DNA of 64,000 nt from Vitreoscilla filiformis (GCF_002222655.1 NZ_CP022423.1:2666001-2730000), one strand, 5' to 3'. Counted from the first letter of the stretch, positions 1-8,988 are shown. The notes: generated by a model not told the origin, from the sequence alone. Translations and numbers: made by a program.

Positions 1-157
1 CCACCAAGCCATCCACCATCGCGCCGACGTGGTGCGGAATCCACACCGTCAACAGCGCGATGCAGGCCAACATCGCCGCTGCCGGCACGTAGGCGCGGGC
101 GTGACGGCGCACGAAGTCCGTCACCAAAGCGGCCAGGCTGGCGGGCAGCGCGTGCAT
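1..157 (-). CDS. ABC transporter, N-terminal fragment (membrane/ATP-binding type)
   Basis: Only the first 52 codons lie in the window; the frame starts at the ATG at 157 and runs off the left edge. The protein opens with about 25 partly charged residues, followed by a hydrophobic segment (AAAMLACIALLTVWIP) and then HHVGAMVDGL. This layout is typical of the first membrane helix of MdlB/MsbA-type half-transporters, where a helix is followed by a 'P..G..ID.L' turn. It begins 10 bases after the orn stop on the same strand, so the two are probably co-transcribed. No ATPase motif is visible here, so the family call rests on a short stretch and the substrate is unknown. Confidence 0.5.
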   Translation of the reverse strand, partial: MHALPASLAALVTDFVRRHARAYVPAAAMLACIALLTVWIPHHVGAMVDGLV

Positions 158-167
158 GTTCAGCGCC

Positions 168-728
168 TCACACCTTCAGCAGATGAGCGCGGTAGTGCAG
201 CAGCTCGTCGATGGATTCGTGGATGTCCGCCATCGCGGTGTGGGCCTGGGCTTTCTTGAAACTCTCCACCGCGCTCGGATGCCAGCGGCGGGCGATTTCC
301 TTCAAGGTGCTCACATCCAAGTTGCGATAGTGGAAGAAGGCTTCCAAACGCGGCATGTAGTTGGCCAAAAAGCGGCGATCCTGGCAGATCGAGTTGCCGC
401 ACATCGGGCTTTTGCCCTTGTACAGATACTGCGCCAAAAACTCGATGACCTTCTCTTCGGCCTCGGCCTCGCTCACCGTGGAAGCCTTGACGCGGTCAAT
501 CAGCCCGCTTTTGCCGTGGGTGCCTTTGTTCCAGGCATCCATTTTGTCCAGCGTTTCATCGCTTTGGTGAACCGCGAACACCGGGCCTTCGATGCGCTGG
601 GTGAGCTGCGCATCCGTCACCACCACGGCGATTTCGATGATGCGGTCGCTGTTCGGTTGCAGGCCGGTCATCTCCAAATCGATCCAGATCAGGTTTTGTT
701 CGTGGCGCGGCAGGGTCGGGGCGTTCAT
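168..728 (-). CDS. orn: Oligoribonuclease
   Basis: A 186-residue DEDDh 3'-5' exonuclease that degrades 2-5 nt RNA oligomers, including pGpG from cyclic-di-GMP turnover, in the cytoplasm. The N-terminus has the Orn signature [10 protein letters not shown], giving the first DxE motif. [12 protein letters not shown] carries the second exonuclease motif, and [14 protein letters not shown] supplies the third with its conserved His and Asp. The length matches the family (about 180). The ATG at 728 gives the usual short leader before the first motif; an upstream in-frame ATG would add about 43 unusual residues and overlap the divergent peptidase promoter region. It is transcribed away from the M48 gene and precedes the partial ABC transporter. 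Confidence 0.96.
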   Translation of the reverse strand: MNAPTLPRHEQNLIWIDLEMTGLQPNSDRIIEIAVVVTDAQLTQRIEGPVFAVHQSDETLDKMDAWNKGTHGKSGLIDRVKASTVSEAEAEEKVIEFLAQYLYKGKSPMCGNSICQDRRFLANYMPRLEAFFHYRNLDVSTLKEIARRWHPSAVESFKKAQAHTAMADIHESIDELLHYRAHLLKV

Positions 729-795
729 GGCAGGGTTTTTTCCAACAAAGGCAACAGGGCGGGCATTGTCCGTCAGCCGCCCTACACTGCCGGCC

Positions 796-2076
796 ATGCA
801 GGCATCCCTTCTCTCCCTCGTTTTTTGTGTGGTGTTGTTGGCTTCGCTGGCGGTCAAGTTTTGGCTGGCCGGACGGCAAATGCGCCACGTTCACCAGCAT
901 CGCCACGCTGTCCCGGCGCCGTTTGACGCCACCATCGCGCTGGACGCCCACCAACGCGCCGCCGATTACACCATCGCCAAACTGCGCTTCGGGCTGGTGG
1001 CTGAAGGCTTCTCGGCGGCGGTGCTCATCGTCTGGACGCTGTTGGGCGGGCTGGACGCGCTCAACGGCGTGGTACACGACGCCATCGCCCCGCGCTGGGG
1101 AGACATGGCCTACCAGCTCGCGCTGTTCGCGGCGTTCAGCGTCATGGGCAGCGTCATCGAACTGCCCTTCGACTGGTGGCGCACCTTCCGCCTCGAACAA
1201 CAGTTCGGCTTCAACCGCATGACGCCGGGGCTGTTCTTCGCTGATTTGGTGAAGGGCGCTGCGGTGGGAGCCGTCATCGGCCTGCCGCTGCTGGCGGCGG
1301 TGCTGTGGGTGATGGGCGCCACCGGCGGGCTGTGGTGGCTGTGGGCCTGGGTGTTGCTCACTGGCTTCATGCTGCTGATGCAGGTGATTTACCCGACCTT
1401 CATCGCCCCGCTGTTCAACAAGTTTGAGCCCCTGGCGGACGCTGAACTGTCCGCCCGCGTCAACGGTTTGATGCAACGCTGCGGCTTCCAATCCAAGGGC
1501 TTTTTTGTGATGGATGGCAGCAAGCGCTCCGCCCACGGCAACGCCTACTTTGCCGGGCTGGGCCGCGCCAAACGAGTGGTGTTTTTCGACACCTTGCTCT
1601 CGCGCCTGCAAACCCCAGAAATCGAAGCGGTGCTGGCGCATGAGCTGGGCCACTTCCACCACAAACACGTGTTGCTGCGCACGGTGCAGGTGATCGGCAT
1701 GAGTTTGGCGGGCTTTGCGCTGCTGGGCTGGCTGGCCGGGCAGGCGTGGTTTTATGTCGGCCTGGGGGTCACGCCCAACATGATGGTGCCAAACCACGCG
1801 CTGGCACTGTTGCTGTTCAGCCTGGCGCTGCCGGCGTTCACCTTCTTCATTTCACCCCTGATGGCGCGCAGCTCCCGCAAGGCCGAGTTTGAAGCCGACG
1901 CCTACGCCTGCGCCCACACCAGCGGCGCCGACCTGAGCCGCGCTCTGCTCAAGCTCTACCAAGACAACGCCTCCACACTGACGCCCGACCCGGTTTATGC
2001 CGGCTTCTACTACTCGCACCCGCCCGCCGCCGAGCGCCTGGCCGCCATGCAACGCCTGAGCGGGGCCGCAGCATGA
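796..2076 (+). CDS. M48 family zinc metallopeptidase (Ste24/CAAX-protease type)
   Basis: A 426-residue integral membrane peptidase. It begins with a hydrophobic N-terminal helix and has several further membrane segments. The zinc site is HELGH at residues 282-286, with the third ligand Glu in EFEADAYA around residue 366. This arrangement, with the long N-terminal membrane part, is that of Ste24-like peptidases of the M48 family, common in betaproteobacteria and likely involved in membrane protein quality control (family knowledge). The ATG at 796 directly precedes the first membrane helix; an upstream extension would be encoded antisense to orn. The stop overlaps the start of rsgA by 4 bases, so the two are translationally coupled. 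Confidence 0.93.
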   Translation: MQASLLSLVFCVVLLASLAVKFWLAGRQMRHVHQHRHAVPAPFDATIALDAHQRAADYTIAKLRFGLVAEGFSAAVLIVWTLLGGLDALNGVVHDAIAPRWGDMAYQLALFAAFSVMGSVIELPFDWWRTFRLEQQFGFNRMTPGLFFADLVKGAAVGAVIGLPLLAAVLWVMGATGGLWWLWAWVLLTGFMLLMQVIYPTFIAPLFNKFEPLADAELSARVNGLMQRCGFQSKGFFVMDGSKRSAHGNAYFAGLGRAKRVVFFDTLLSRLQTPEIEAVLAHELGHFHHKHVLLRTVQVIGMSLAGFALLGWLAGQAWFYVGLGVTPNMMVPNHALALLLFSLALPAFTFFISPLMARSSRKAEFEADAYACAHTSGADLSRALLKLYQDNASTLTPDPVYAGFYYSHPPAAERLAAMQRLSGAAA

Positions 2077-3032
2077 GCCGGGGCGCAGGGCACAAACACG
2101 CTCGCAAAGCCCAAGCTGCGCAAAGCCTGGCCCAGGCGTTGGTGGTCGGGATGCATGGCCGCCATGTGGTGATCGAAACCGATGCGGGCGAACGCCATAT
2201 CGCCCACGCACGCGGCAAGAAGAGCGAGTGCGTGGTGGGAGATCGCGTCCACTGGCAGCCGGCGGGCGATGAAGCCGTGGTGGAAGCCCTGGCACCGCGC
2301 CGCAACCTGCTGCGCCGGCAGGACGAGTGGCGCACCAAATCCTTTGCTGCCAACCTGGATCAACTGCTGATCATGCTGGCGGGTGAGCCGATGTTCAGCG
2401 AATCGCAGCTCACGCGCTCGCTGATCGCGGCGGAGGATGCCGGCATCCGCGCCGTGCTGCTGCTGAACAAGGTGGACGTGCCCGCCGCCGAGCTGGCCCG
2501 CGAGCGCCTCGCGCCCTACCGTGCCATGGGCTTGACGGTGCTAGAAACCACCCTCACCGCCGACCCCACCGCCGCCCACGCGCAACTGGCGCCGCTGCTG
2601 GCGGGGCACACCACGCTCATCCTCGGGCCCAGCGGCACGGGCAAAAGCACGCTCATCAACTTGATGGTGCCGGAAGCGGCGGCGCAAACCGGGGAGATCT
2701 CACAAGCGCTCAACAGTGGCCGGCACACCACCACCACCAGCACCTGGTACTGGTTGGCAGCGGCGGGCGACGACGCGCCACGCGGGGCGCTGATCGATTC
2801 ACCGGGCTTCCAAGAATTCGGCCTGATGCACATCGCCCCGACGCAGTTGGCCGAACTGATGCCCGACCTGCGCACCCACCTCGGCGGCTGCAAGTTCTAC
2901 AACTGCACGCACCGGCACGAACCCGGCTGCGGCGTGCGCGCCGCGCTGGAGGCTGGGCAGATTCACCCGAACCGCCATCGGCTGTACGAAGCCTTGTGGG
3001 ACGAGCTGGAGGCCGGGCAGCGGGCCGGGTGA
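2073..3032 (+). CDS. rsgA: Small ribosomal subunit biogenesis GTPase RsgA
   Basis: A 319-residue circularly permuted GTPase that assists late maturation of the 30S subunit. An N-terminal OB-fold (residues about 20-90, including GDRVHW) precedes a GTPase domain in permuted order: LLNKVD (G4), then the P-loop GPSGTGKST near residue 185, then DSPGFQEFG (G3). The C-terminal zinc-binding region contains C-x4-C-x-H-x5-C in GCKFYNCTHRHEPGC. The length fits the family. The ATG overlaps the stop of the M48 peptidase (ATGA), and the gene order M48-rsgA recurs in Burkholderiales. Confidence 0.96.
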   Translation: MSRGAGHKHARKAQAAQSLAQALVVGMHGRHVVIETDAGERHIAHARGKKSECVVGDRVHWQPAGDEAVVEALAPRRNLLRRQDEWRTKSFAANLDQLLIMLAGEPMFSESQLTRSLIAAEDAGIRAVLLLNKVDVPAAELARERLAPYRAMGLTVLETTLTADPTAAHAQLAPLLAGHTTLILGPSGTGKSTLINLMVPEAAAQTGEISQALNSGRHTTTTSTWYWLAAAGDDAPRGALIDSPGFQEFGLMHIAPTQLAELMPDLRTHLGGCKFYNCTHRHEPGCGVRAALEAGQIHPNRHRLYEALWDELEAGQRAG

Positions 3033-3064
3033 AGCCTCCCACGCCCAACCCTTTGGAGACCCCG

Positions 3065-4258
3065 ATGCCCCACCCTCGCACCGACGAACTGAACGCCCTG
3101 CTTCACCGCCTCACCCAAACCCCCGGCCCCGAGGGTTTGGCCGGCGTGGTGGCGATGCTCACCGACCGCGAGGGCGTCTGTTACGCCGGCGCCGCCGGGG
3201 TGCGCGAGCTGGGGCAGGCCGCGCCGATGGCACCGGACACGGTGCTCGCCCTCTACTCCACCACCAAACCGCTGACGGCGGTGTGCCTGATGCAACTGGT
3301 GGAAGAAGGCCGGCTGCGGCTGGACGATGCGGCGGGCGACACCCTGCCGGAAATCGACCAGCTTCAAGTACTGGACGGTTTTGATGACGCCGGCCAGCCG
3401 CGCACCCGGGCGCCCAAGCGGCGCATCCGCATCCGTGATTTGCTGTTGCACACCGCCGGGCTGGGTTACGAGTTTTTCCACGCCGATGATTTGCGTTACC
3501 GCAGCGCCTGCGGTGTGCCGTCGGTGGGCACGGCCAAGCCCGACTCGCTGCGCACGGTGCTGCTGCATGACCCAGGTGAAGCCTGGACGTACGGTGTGAG
3601 CCTCGATTGGCTGGGCCGCGTGATTGAAGCCGTGCGCGGCCAGCGTCTGGGTGAGGTGATGGCCGAGCGCCTGTTCACCCCGCTGGGCATGGCGGACACG
3701 GGTTTCAGCCTGAACGACAGCCAACGCGCCCGCGCTGCCACCCTGCACAAGCGCAAGCCGGATGGCTCGCTGCAAGCGGTGCCCCAAGCCACCCCGCGCA
3801 ACGCGCCGGCCAGCGACATGGGCGGGCAAGGGCTGTTCGGCACGGTGGGGGATTACATGCGCTTCATCCGCATGTGGTTGAACGACGGTGCTGGCCCAGC
3901 CGGCCCCGTGCTGCACCCGGAAACGGTTCACGCCATGTGCCAAGACGGCCTAGCGCCGCTGGGCCTGAGCGCGGGCGGCTGGGGCAGCGCGCTGCCGGGG
4001 CTGGCGCGCGCCGGGGAGTTCTGCCCCGGCACGCCCAAGGGCTGGGCCTACAGCTTGTTGCTGAACCGGAAGGCCACCCCGACCGGGCGACCGGCGGGTT
4101 CACTGATGTGGGCCGGGCTGGGCAACTGCCACTTCTGGATCGACCGGGCCAGCGGCTTGGGCGGCTTTTGGGCGACGCATTTGCTGCCGTTTCATGATGC
4201 GGTGGCGCATCAAGGGTTTGAGGCGTTTGAAGCACTGGCGTACCGAGGCGAACAGTAG
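3065..4258 (+). CDS. Serine hydrolase, beta-lactamase/class VIII esterase family
   Basis: A 397-residue member of the beta-lactamase-related (PF00144) family. The nucleophile motif S-x-x-K is STTK at residues 65-68 (LYSTTKPLTA). The second catalytic motif looks like Y176-G-V-S rather than Y-x-N, as seen in family VIII esterases. A glycine-rich GLGGFWATHLLPF near the C-terminus may replace the KTG box. There is no obvious signal peptide, so a cytoplasmic esterase or lactonase is more likely than an antibiotic-degrading enzyme; this is inference. The ATG at 3065 has a GGAGA ribosome-binding site 4-8 bases upstream. It follows rsgA by 32 bases and may be co-transcribed. Confidence 0.88.
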   Translation: MPHPRTDELNALLHRLTQTPGPEGLAGVVAMLTDREGVCYAGAAGVRELGQAAPMAPDTVLALYSTTKPLTAVCLMQLVEEGRLRLDDAAGDTLPEIDQLQVLDGFDDAGQPRTRAPKRRIRIRDLLLHTAGLGYEFFHADDLRYRSACGVPSVGTAKPDSLRTVLLHDPGEAWTYGVSLDWLGRVIEAVRGQRLGEVMAERLFTPLGMADTGFSLNDSQRARAATLHKRKPDGSLQAVPQATPRNAPASDMGGQGLFGTVGDYMRFIRMWLNDGAGPAGPVLHPETVHAMCQDGLAPLGLSAGGWGSALPGLARAGEFCPGTPKGWAYSLLLNRKATPTGRPAGSLMWAGLGNCHFWIDRASGLGGFWATHLLPFHDAVAHQGFEAFEALAYRGEQ

Positions 4259-4289
4259 CCATTCACCGCACAGCTTGGCGGCTCAAGCC

Positions 4290-4472
4290 TCAAGCCACCA
4301 GCGCCTGCCGATCCTCTAAACCGTGGTTGACGCGCTGGGTCTTCACCAGCAGCTCGGCAGCAAAGGCACGCTGGTATTTTTGGCGCCATGTGCTATTGGA
4401 TGAAGCCAGCCGCAGCCCTATTTCACGGTCGAGCAGGCGGTCACCCAGCCGCCGACCAAATCCAGTGTTGCG
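4290..4472 (-). pseudogene. Relic coding fragment, possibly ImmA/IrrE-like C-terminus
   Basis: A 60-codon open stretch with no start codon, bounded upstream by a stop at 4473-4475 and ending at TGA 4290-4292. Its translation is protein-like: GDRLLDREIGLRLASS, then TWRQKYQRAFAAELL. That second phrase resembles the segment after the metal-binding helix in HTH/ImmA-IrrE toxin-antitoxin-like proteins, where it usually continues 'CPF..L'. Here it diverges after AAELL and stops 19 residues later. The likeness is from memory of the family, not a search. It lies between two unrelated genes, next to a dispersed hairpin repeat, which fits a remnant of a lost accessory gene. Confidence 0.4.
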
Positions 4473-4508
4473 TCAAGCTTCAACTGTCGGTGTGTTTGGC
4501 GACGTATT

Positions 4509-4558
4509 CCCCTCACCCCAACCCCTCTCCCCTTGCGGGAGAGGGCCGGGGTGAGGGG
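4509..4558. repeat. Dispersed palindromic hairpin (REP-like)
   Basis: A near-perfect palindrome. Outer arms CCCCTCACCCC (4509-4519) and GGGGTGAGGGG (4548-4558) pair over 11 bp; inner arms CCCTCTCCC (4523-4531) and GGGAGAGGG (4537-4545) pair over 9 bp. This C/G-block pattern is a familiar intergenic repeat in many proteobacterial genomes. It sits between converging transcription units (the serine hydrolase on plus, the MocR gene on minus), where it could also act as a bidirectional transcription barrier, although there is no T-tract. Confidence 0.75.
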
Positions 4559-4567
4559 CTTGTCTTC

Positions 4568-6031
4568 TCATCCTCCCACCCGCCACGCTTGCGCCAACCG
4601 CGCCACCGCCCCATCGATCACCTCCACCGGCGTGGCCCCGTACCCCAGCACCAACCCGTTGGGCAGCGTCGTGCCCCCGGCGGTGTAGCGGCTCAATGGC
4701 CGTGCGGCCACGCCCAACGCATGGGCCGCAGCGGCCACGATCGCATCGTCGGGAGCGCCTTGCCACCACAGCATCAAGTGCAGTCCGGCCTCACCGCCCG
4801 TCACCACAGCATTGGCGCCGAAATGCCGGGCCAGGGCGTGGCGCAAAGCGTCGCGGCGCTGGGCGTACAGCGGACGCATGCGGCGCAGGTGTGCCGTGTA
4901 GCCGCCCCGTTCAATGAAATCGGCCAGCGCTTGTTGCTCAATGCTTTGCCCGGGACGTGACAGCGCCCCCATCGCCCCCGCAAACGCCGCCGCCGAGCCC
5001 TCGGGCACCACCACATAACCCAGGCGCAGCGCCGGAAACAGCGTCTTGGAAAACGTGCCCGCATACACCACCGGCGCCCCCGGACGCAACCCGTACAGCG
5101 CCGGCGGCGGCGGGCCGCTGCGGCGAAACTCGCTGTCGTAATCGTCTTCGATGATCCAAGCGCCGTGGGCTTGAGCTTGCTCGATCAGCGCCAGGCGACG
5201 CGGCAAAGGCAGCACCGCCCCCGTGGGAAATTGATGCGACGGCGTCACAAACACCAACCGGGGCGGATGTTGCGCCCAATCGTCCGGGGTCACGCACAAA
5301 CCAGCCGCATCCACCGGCATCGGACGCACACGCAGCCCCGCCAGCCGAAACGCCGCATGGGCCGCCGGATAACCCGGGTGTTCCACCCACACGGCGTCGC
5401 CCTCATCGGCCAGCAGACGGGCGCACAAGTCGAGCCCGTTTTGCGTCCCAGCGGTGACGATGACCTGCGCCGCCGTCACCGGCAAGCCGCGCACGCCCGA
5501 CAGGTACGTTGCCAGCGCCTGCCGCAGCGCCGGCTCACCGCCCAAGGGCGCGTAACTCAACTGCCGCGCCGTGGCGTGGCGCCATGCCCGATCCAAACTC
5601 GCACGCCAAGCCCGGATCGGAAACGATGCCACATCCGGCACGCCCAGCGCCAGCGGCCACAGTGTGGCGTCCGGGGCCGCGTCAGGCGCCATCACACCCG
5701 CCGACCGCCGCGACAACCCCGGCGACGGTGCGGGCGCCACCACCTCAGGGGCTGTGTCCGGCAACGTCGCCACGCGGGTGCCGTGGCGCGTCGCCAGCAA
5801 ACAGCCCTCGGCCACCAGTTGTTCATAGGCGAACAACACCGTGTTGCGCGCCACCCCCAGCGCCGCCGCCAGTGTGCGACTGGCCGGTAGGCGGGCGCCC
5901 GGCGCCAGTCGGCGGCTCAAAATGGCCTGGCGCAAGCGTTCATACAGCGCCCGTTGGCGGCCTTGCTCGGCGGGCAAGGGGGCATTCAACCAAGTCAGTT
6001 CAGCGGCATCGATGGCAGTGGCTCCCCACAA
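4568..6031 (-). CDS. MocR/PdxR-type GntR-family regulator with aminotransferase-like domain
   Basis: A 487-residue fusion. The N-terminal GntR winged helix-turn-helix (residues about 25-95; LYERLRQAILSRRLAPGARL and LPASRTLAAALGVARNTV) is followed by a fold-type I aminotransferase-like domain. The PLP lysine lies in AGTFSKTLFPALRLGY, and EDDYDSEFR and the TPSHQFPTG motif are also present. MocR proteins bind PLP as effector and usually control a divergent gene. Here the divergent neighbour is a PNPOx-like flavoprotein starting 84 bases away, so it is the likely target. The start at 6031 is the first plausible one before the winged helix. Confidence 0.92.
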   Translation of the reverse strand: MWGATAIDAAELTWLNAPLPAEQGRQRALYERLRQAILSRRLAPGARLPASRTLAAALGVARNTVLFAYEQLVAEGCLLATRHGTRVATLPDTAPEVVAPAPSPGLSRRSAGVMAPDAAPDATLWPLALGVPDVASFPIRAWRASLDRAWRHATARQLSYAPLGGEPALRQALATYLSGVRGLPVTAAQVIVTAGTQNGLDLCARLLADEGDAVWVEHPGYPAAHAAFRLAGLRVRPMPVDAAGLCVTPDDWAQHPPRLVFVTPSHQFPTGAVLPLPRRLALIEQAQAHGAWIIEDDYDSEFRRSGPPPPALYGLRPGAPVVYAGTFSKTLFPALRLGYVVVPEGSAAAFAGAMGALSRPGQSIEQQALADFIERGGYTAHLRRMRPLYAQRRDALRHALARHFGANAVVTGGEAGLHLMLWWQGAPDDAIVAAAAHALGVAARPLSRYTAGGTTLPNGLVLGYGATPVEVIDGAVARLAQAWRVGG

Positions 6032-6115
6032 ACAGCCCCAGGTGGCTCTGTTGATGATGCCACCGGGGCCGTATCGTCACCGGCGTGTTTCACGTTATGT
6101 TTGAGAGCGTTTGCC

Positions 6116-6763
6116 ATGGCCACTCCCCATTCCGCCCCTTCTGAGCGCACCCGCGTGCGCCGTCTGCCTGACCGCGCCGATTACGAGATCGCCCAGGTGG
6201 CGGCCATCGTCGATGCGGCGTGGGTGGCGCACGTTGCTTTCAGCAGCGAAGGCAGCGTTCACAGCATCCCGACCGCTGTGTGGCGCGAGGGTGAGCACCT
6301 GTACATCCACGGCGCCAAGGCGTCACGCATGCTCAAGGCGCTGGAGGCAGGTGAATGCAGCGTCAGCATCGCGGTGCTCGATGGCCTGGTGTTGGCACGC
6401 TCGGCGTTTCACCACTCGATGAACTTCCGCTCGGTGGTGATTTACGGACGCTTTGACAAGGTGGAGGACGAGGCCGCCAAATCCCGCGCCTTGCAGGTGT
6501 TCACCGACAAACTGGCCCCCGGGCGCTGGGACACGCTGCGCCCCGTCACCGCCAAAGAGCTGAACGCCACCACGGTGCTGCGCCTGTCGCTGGCCGAGGC
6601 GTCGGCCAAGCTGCGCAGCGGCGGCCCGAAGGACGATGAGGAGGACATGGGCTGGCCCGTCTGGGCGGGCGTGGTGCCAGTGGTGCAAACCTTTGGCGCC
6701 CCGCAGACCGAGCCCGACAGCGTCGTGCCGACACCGCCCGCACCGTTCGGCCCGGGCGTGTGA
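6116..6763 (+). CDS. Pyridoxamine 5'-phosphate oxidase-related FMN-binding protein
   Basis: A 215-residue split beta-barrel protein of the PNPOx-like class. The pattern VAHVAFSSEGSVHSIPTAVWREGEHLYIHG matches the FMN-binding strands, and the C-terminus has GWPVWAGVVPV, common to the FlaRed-like 'pyridoxamine 5'-phosphate oxidase family' group near MocR genes. The exact reaction is unknown; true PdxH is longer at the C-terminus with a conserved RxxR region that I do not see. The ATG at 6116 is the only one before conserved sequence; the upstream ribosome-binding site is weak. Divergence from the MocR gene suggests PLP-responsive control. Confidence 0.82.
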   Translation: MATPHSAPSERTRVRRLPDRADYEIAQVAAIVDAAWVAHVAFSSEGSVHSIPTAVWREGEHLYIHGAKASRMLKALEAGECSVSIAVLDGLVLARSAFHHSMNFRSVVIYGRFDKVEDEAAKSRALQVFTDKLAPGRWDTLRPVTAKELNATTVLRLSLAEASAKLRSGGPKDDEEDMGWPVWAGVVPVVQTFGAPQTEPDSVVPTPPAPFGPGV

Positions 6764-7762
6764 TCAGCCCAGCAGGTTGGACAGCTTGAGCATGCCCAAC
6801 AGCAACATCCAGAGGATCACAGCGCGCCACACCAGCGCCGCCACACTGGCCAAATGACCGATCTGCGGTGGCAACCCAGGGGTCGATCCCACCGACTGCG
6901 ACACGTTCACATCGACCCCCGCCGCAAACGCCGTGGTGCGCCCAGAGGGCCGCCCCGCGTGCGGCACCGAACCCCCAAGACGCACGCCCACCGCTCCAGC
7001 CGCAGCGGCCAGCAAAATGCCTTCGTTGGGGCTGTGCCACAGCTCGGCATCCCGCCGCCACCCGGCCATGGCCTCTTCGAAGTTGCCCACAACGGCAAAA
7101 CCAAACGCGGTCAGCCGAACGGGCACGTAGTCGATCCACATGAACAGCCGCTGGGCCAAATCGCGCAGACCTTCATTGACCGACAGACCTGCCACGGTGC
7201 GGCGATCCACCATCCAATACCGGCTGCAAAACTCCGCCATGCGGTACAGGATCGCTCCCGCAGGCCCCAACCCCAGGGCCGCCAACACCACCACGCAGAA
7301 AAACACCCCGAACACATGCCGGTGTGCGGCCAGCAACGCATGCTCGATCACGTGGCGCAGCACCTCGGTACGAGGCAGATCGGCCACTTCCAAATGGCGC
7401 CATTCGGCCAGCAGTTGCCGCGCCCGATCTTCGTTGCCTTGTTCGAGCGCCTCGCGAATGTCCGTGAAGTAGTGGCTGAATTGCCGGAAACCCAAACACA
7501 GGTAGATCACGAACACGTCAAACGCCAGCGCCAGCAACAGGCTGATGTGGGACACCAACACCCAATGCACCAACCAAGCCACCAGGGCAGGTACGCCGAC
7601 GGCAATGGCCCACACCACGCGGGCGTGGTGGGGATGACCCGCATCGAAGTTGCGGCCCGCACCATCGACCCACAGGGTGAGGCCATCATGCACCCAGTTG
7701 TCGCGTGGCAGCGGTCGGATTTGCTCCAGGATGAGCGCGAGGAGAACTGCGAAAAAACTCAT
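6764..7762 (-). CDS. CobD/CbiB-family membrane protein
   Basis: A 332-residue multi-span membrane protein starting MSFFAVLLALILEQIRPL. It has four or more hydrophobic segments and the NEGLRDLAQRLFMWIDYVPVRLTAF region typical of CobD/CbiB-like proteins. In cobalamin-making bacteria CbiB amidates adenosylcobyric acid with aminopropanol, but Burkholderiales carry a divergent paralogue away from cob genes. None are nearby here, so a cobalamin role is not supported; it may act more like AmpE. The ATG at 7762 opens directly into the first helix. The stop is immediately adjacent to the converging PNPOx stop. It lies 50 bases downstream of the NUDIX gene on the same strand. Confidence 0.75.
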   Translation of the reverse strand: MSFFAVLLALILEQIRPLPRDNWVHDGLTLWVDGAGRNFDAGHPHHARVVWAIAVGVPALVAWLVHWVLVSHISLLLALAFDVFVIYLCLGFRQFSHYFTDIREALEQGNEDRARQLLAEWRHLEVADLPRTEVLRHVIEHALLAAHRHVFGVFFCVVVLAALGLGPAGAILYRMAEFCSRYWMVDRRTVAGLSVNEGLRDLAQRLFMWIDYVPVRLTAFGFAVVGNFEEAMAGWRRDAELWHSPNEGILLAAAAGAVGVRLGGSVPHAGRPSGRTTAFAAGVDVNVSQSVGSTPGLPPQIGHLASVAALVWRAVILWMLLLGMLKLSNLLG

Positions 7763-7811
7763 TTGCCGGCCATGATACCCACGGCCCGCACCACGCTTCT
7801 GACAAGGACAC

Positions 7812-8531
7812 TCAGCGTGCCAGCAAGTGGTAGAAATTGCGCAACATCGCCGCTGTCGCCCCCCAGATAAACCAGGCGTCAGGCATGTCAGGATCGGAAC
7901 CCCAAGGCATCGACAGGAAGTGCCGTTCTTGCCCCTCCCACTCAAAACGGTGACGCCGATGGTGTGCGGGCGTCATCAAGAATGACAGGGGCACCTCCGC
8001 CGTCCCAGCCACTTCGAACGCGTCGAGTTGAAGCGTGTGCGCTGGGTCGAGCAGCCCCACCACCGGTGTGACACAGTAACGCGTCACCGTGGTGTAGGTG
8101 GGAAGCTGACCCAGAATCTGCACATCACTGGGCGCGAGGCCCACCTCCTCCTCGGCTTCACGCAAAGCGGTTTGGATGGCATCCCGATCCTCTGGCTCGG
8201 CCCGGCCACCAGGGAAGCTGATTTGCCCCGCATGATCGCGCAGATGGTCTGTGCGACGTGTCAGCAGCACCTGCAAACCGTCGGCGCGGGGCACCAAGGG
8301 AATCAACACCGAAGCGGGTCGGGGCGGTGGCAAGCTCGGGTCGTGAATTTGATGCACCGCATCGCCCACGATGGGCGGTGACCAGTGTGCCGCCTCTGCC
8401 AAGCGCGCTCGGATGTGCGAGGGGGTCAGCCATTCGGCGGGAACGGGCGGCAGGTGGCTGTCGGTGCCAATGACCGGCACGGCGCGGGGGTTGCGAATCG
8501 GCGGTCGAGGGATCGGGCGGTGTGAACTCAT
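7812..8531 (-). CDS. NUDIX hydrolase, coenzyme A pyrophosphatase type
   Basis: A 239-residue NUDIX protein. The box G-x5-E-x7-REUxEExGU is seen in GGRAEPEDRDAIQTALREAEEEVGL (split: GGRAEPEDRD plus ALREAEEEVGL). It is preceded by LLTRRTDHLRDHAGQISFPGG, the UPF0035-like signature of CoA pyrophosphatases (NudL/YeaB group), which cleave CoA and its derivatives to phosphopantetheine and 3',5'-ADP. A prolonged proline-rich N-terminus (about 70 residues) precedes the domain. The start at 8531 is one of two close ATGs (the other is at 8543); neither has a strong ribosome-binding site. It lies downstream of the rplS terminator on the same strand. Confidence 0.9.
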   Translation of the reverse strand: MSSHRPIPRPPIRNPRAVPVIGTDSHLPPVPAEWLTPSHIRARLAEAAHWSPPIVGDAVHQIHDPSLPPPRPASVLIPLVPRADGLQVLLTRRTDHLRDHAGQISFPGGRAEPEDRDAIQTALREAEEEVGLAPSDVQILGQLPTYTTVTRYCVTPVVGLLDPAHTLQLDAFEVAGTAEVPLSFLMTPAHHRRHRFEWEGQERHFLSMPWGSDPDMPDAWFIWGATAAMLRNFYHLLAR

Positions 8532-8553
8532 GCGGTTCAGCATACCCAGAAAT

Positions 8554-8575
8554 GAAAAAACCGCCCGAAGGCGGT
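8554..8575 (-). terminator. Rho-independent terminator after rplS
   Basis: On the minus strand, the stem ACCGCC / GGCGGT (8560-8565 and 8570-8575) with a four-base loop is followed by a run of six T (complement of the A-tract at 8555-8560). It lies 59 bases beyond the rplS stop and closes the rpsP-rimM-trmD-rplS unit. Confidence 0.85.
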
Positions 8576-8634
8576 ATTCAAAACGGAAAACTCTGAATCC
8601 TCTTTTCCGGGGAGATCCAGAGCGGCAGGCCGAT

Positions 8635-8988
8635 TTAGGCCAGCTTTTCCTTGATGCGAGCCGACTTGCCCGAACGCTGACGCAGGTAGTACAGCTTCGC
8701 ACGGCGAACATCACCACGGCGCTTGACTTCGATCGAGGCGATCAGCGGGCTGTACAGCTGGAACGTACGTTCCACGCCTTCGCCGCTGGAGATCTTGCGC
8801 ACGATGAAGCTGGAGTTCAGGCCACGGTTACGCTTGGCGATCACCACGCCTTCGTAAGCCTGCACGCGCTTGCGGGTGCCTTCCACGACGTTCACGCTAA
8901 CGATCACGGTGTCGCCAGGCGCGAAAGCGGGGATGGTCTTGTTCAGGCGAGCAATTTCTTCCTGCTCAAGGGTCTGGATCAGATCCAT
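8635..8988 (-). CDS. rplS: 50S ribosomal protein L19
   Basis: A 117-residue L19. It shows the family pattern [46 protein letters not shown] and the basic [23 protein letters not shown] tail. L19 sits at the 30S-50S interface. The ATG at 8988 gives the expected N-terminus ([11 protein letters not shown]) and has a GGAGA-type ribosome-binding site just upstream (plus-strand tctcc at 8992-8996). Last gene of the rpsP operon, 100 bases after trmD. Confidence 0.97.
   Translation of the reverse strand: MDLIQTLEQEEIARLNKTIPAFAPGDTVIVSVNVVEGTRKRVQAYEGVVIAKRNRGLNSSFIVRKISSGEGVERTFQLYSPLIASIEVKRRGDVRRAKLYYLRQRSGKSARIKEKLA

Noticed and set aside
3065..4258. Antibiotic-resistance beta-lactamase
   Set aside because: It has the S-x-x-K motif but no signal peptide and a YGVS second motif, which fits a cytoplasmic family VIII esterase better.
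6764..7762. Cobalamin biosynthesis gene cobD
   Set aside because: Only family-level similarity; no cob genes are nearby and Burkholderiales carry a divergent paralogue of unknown role.
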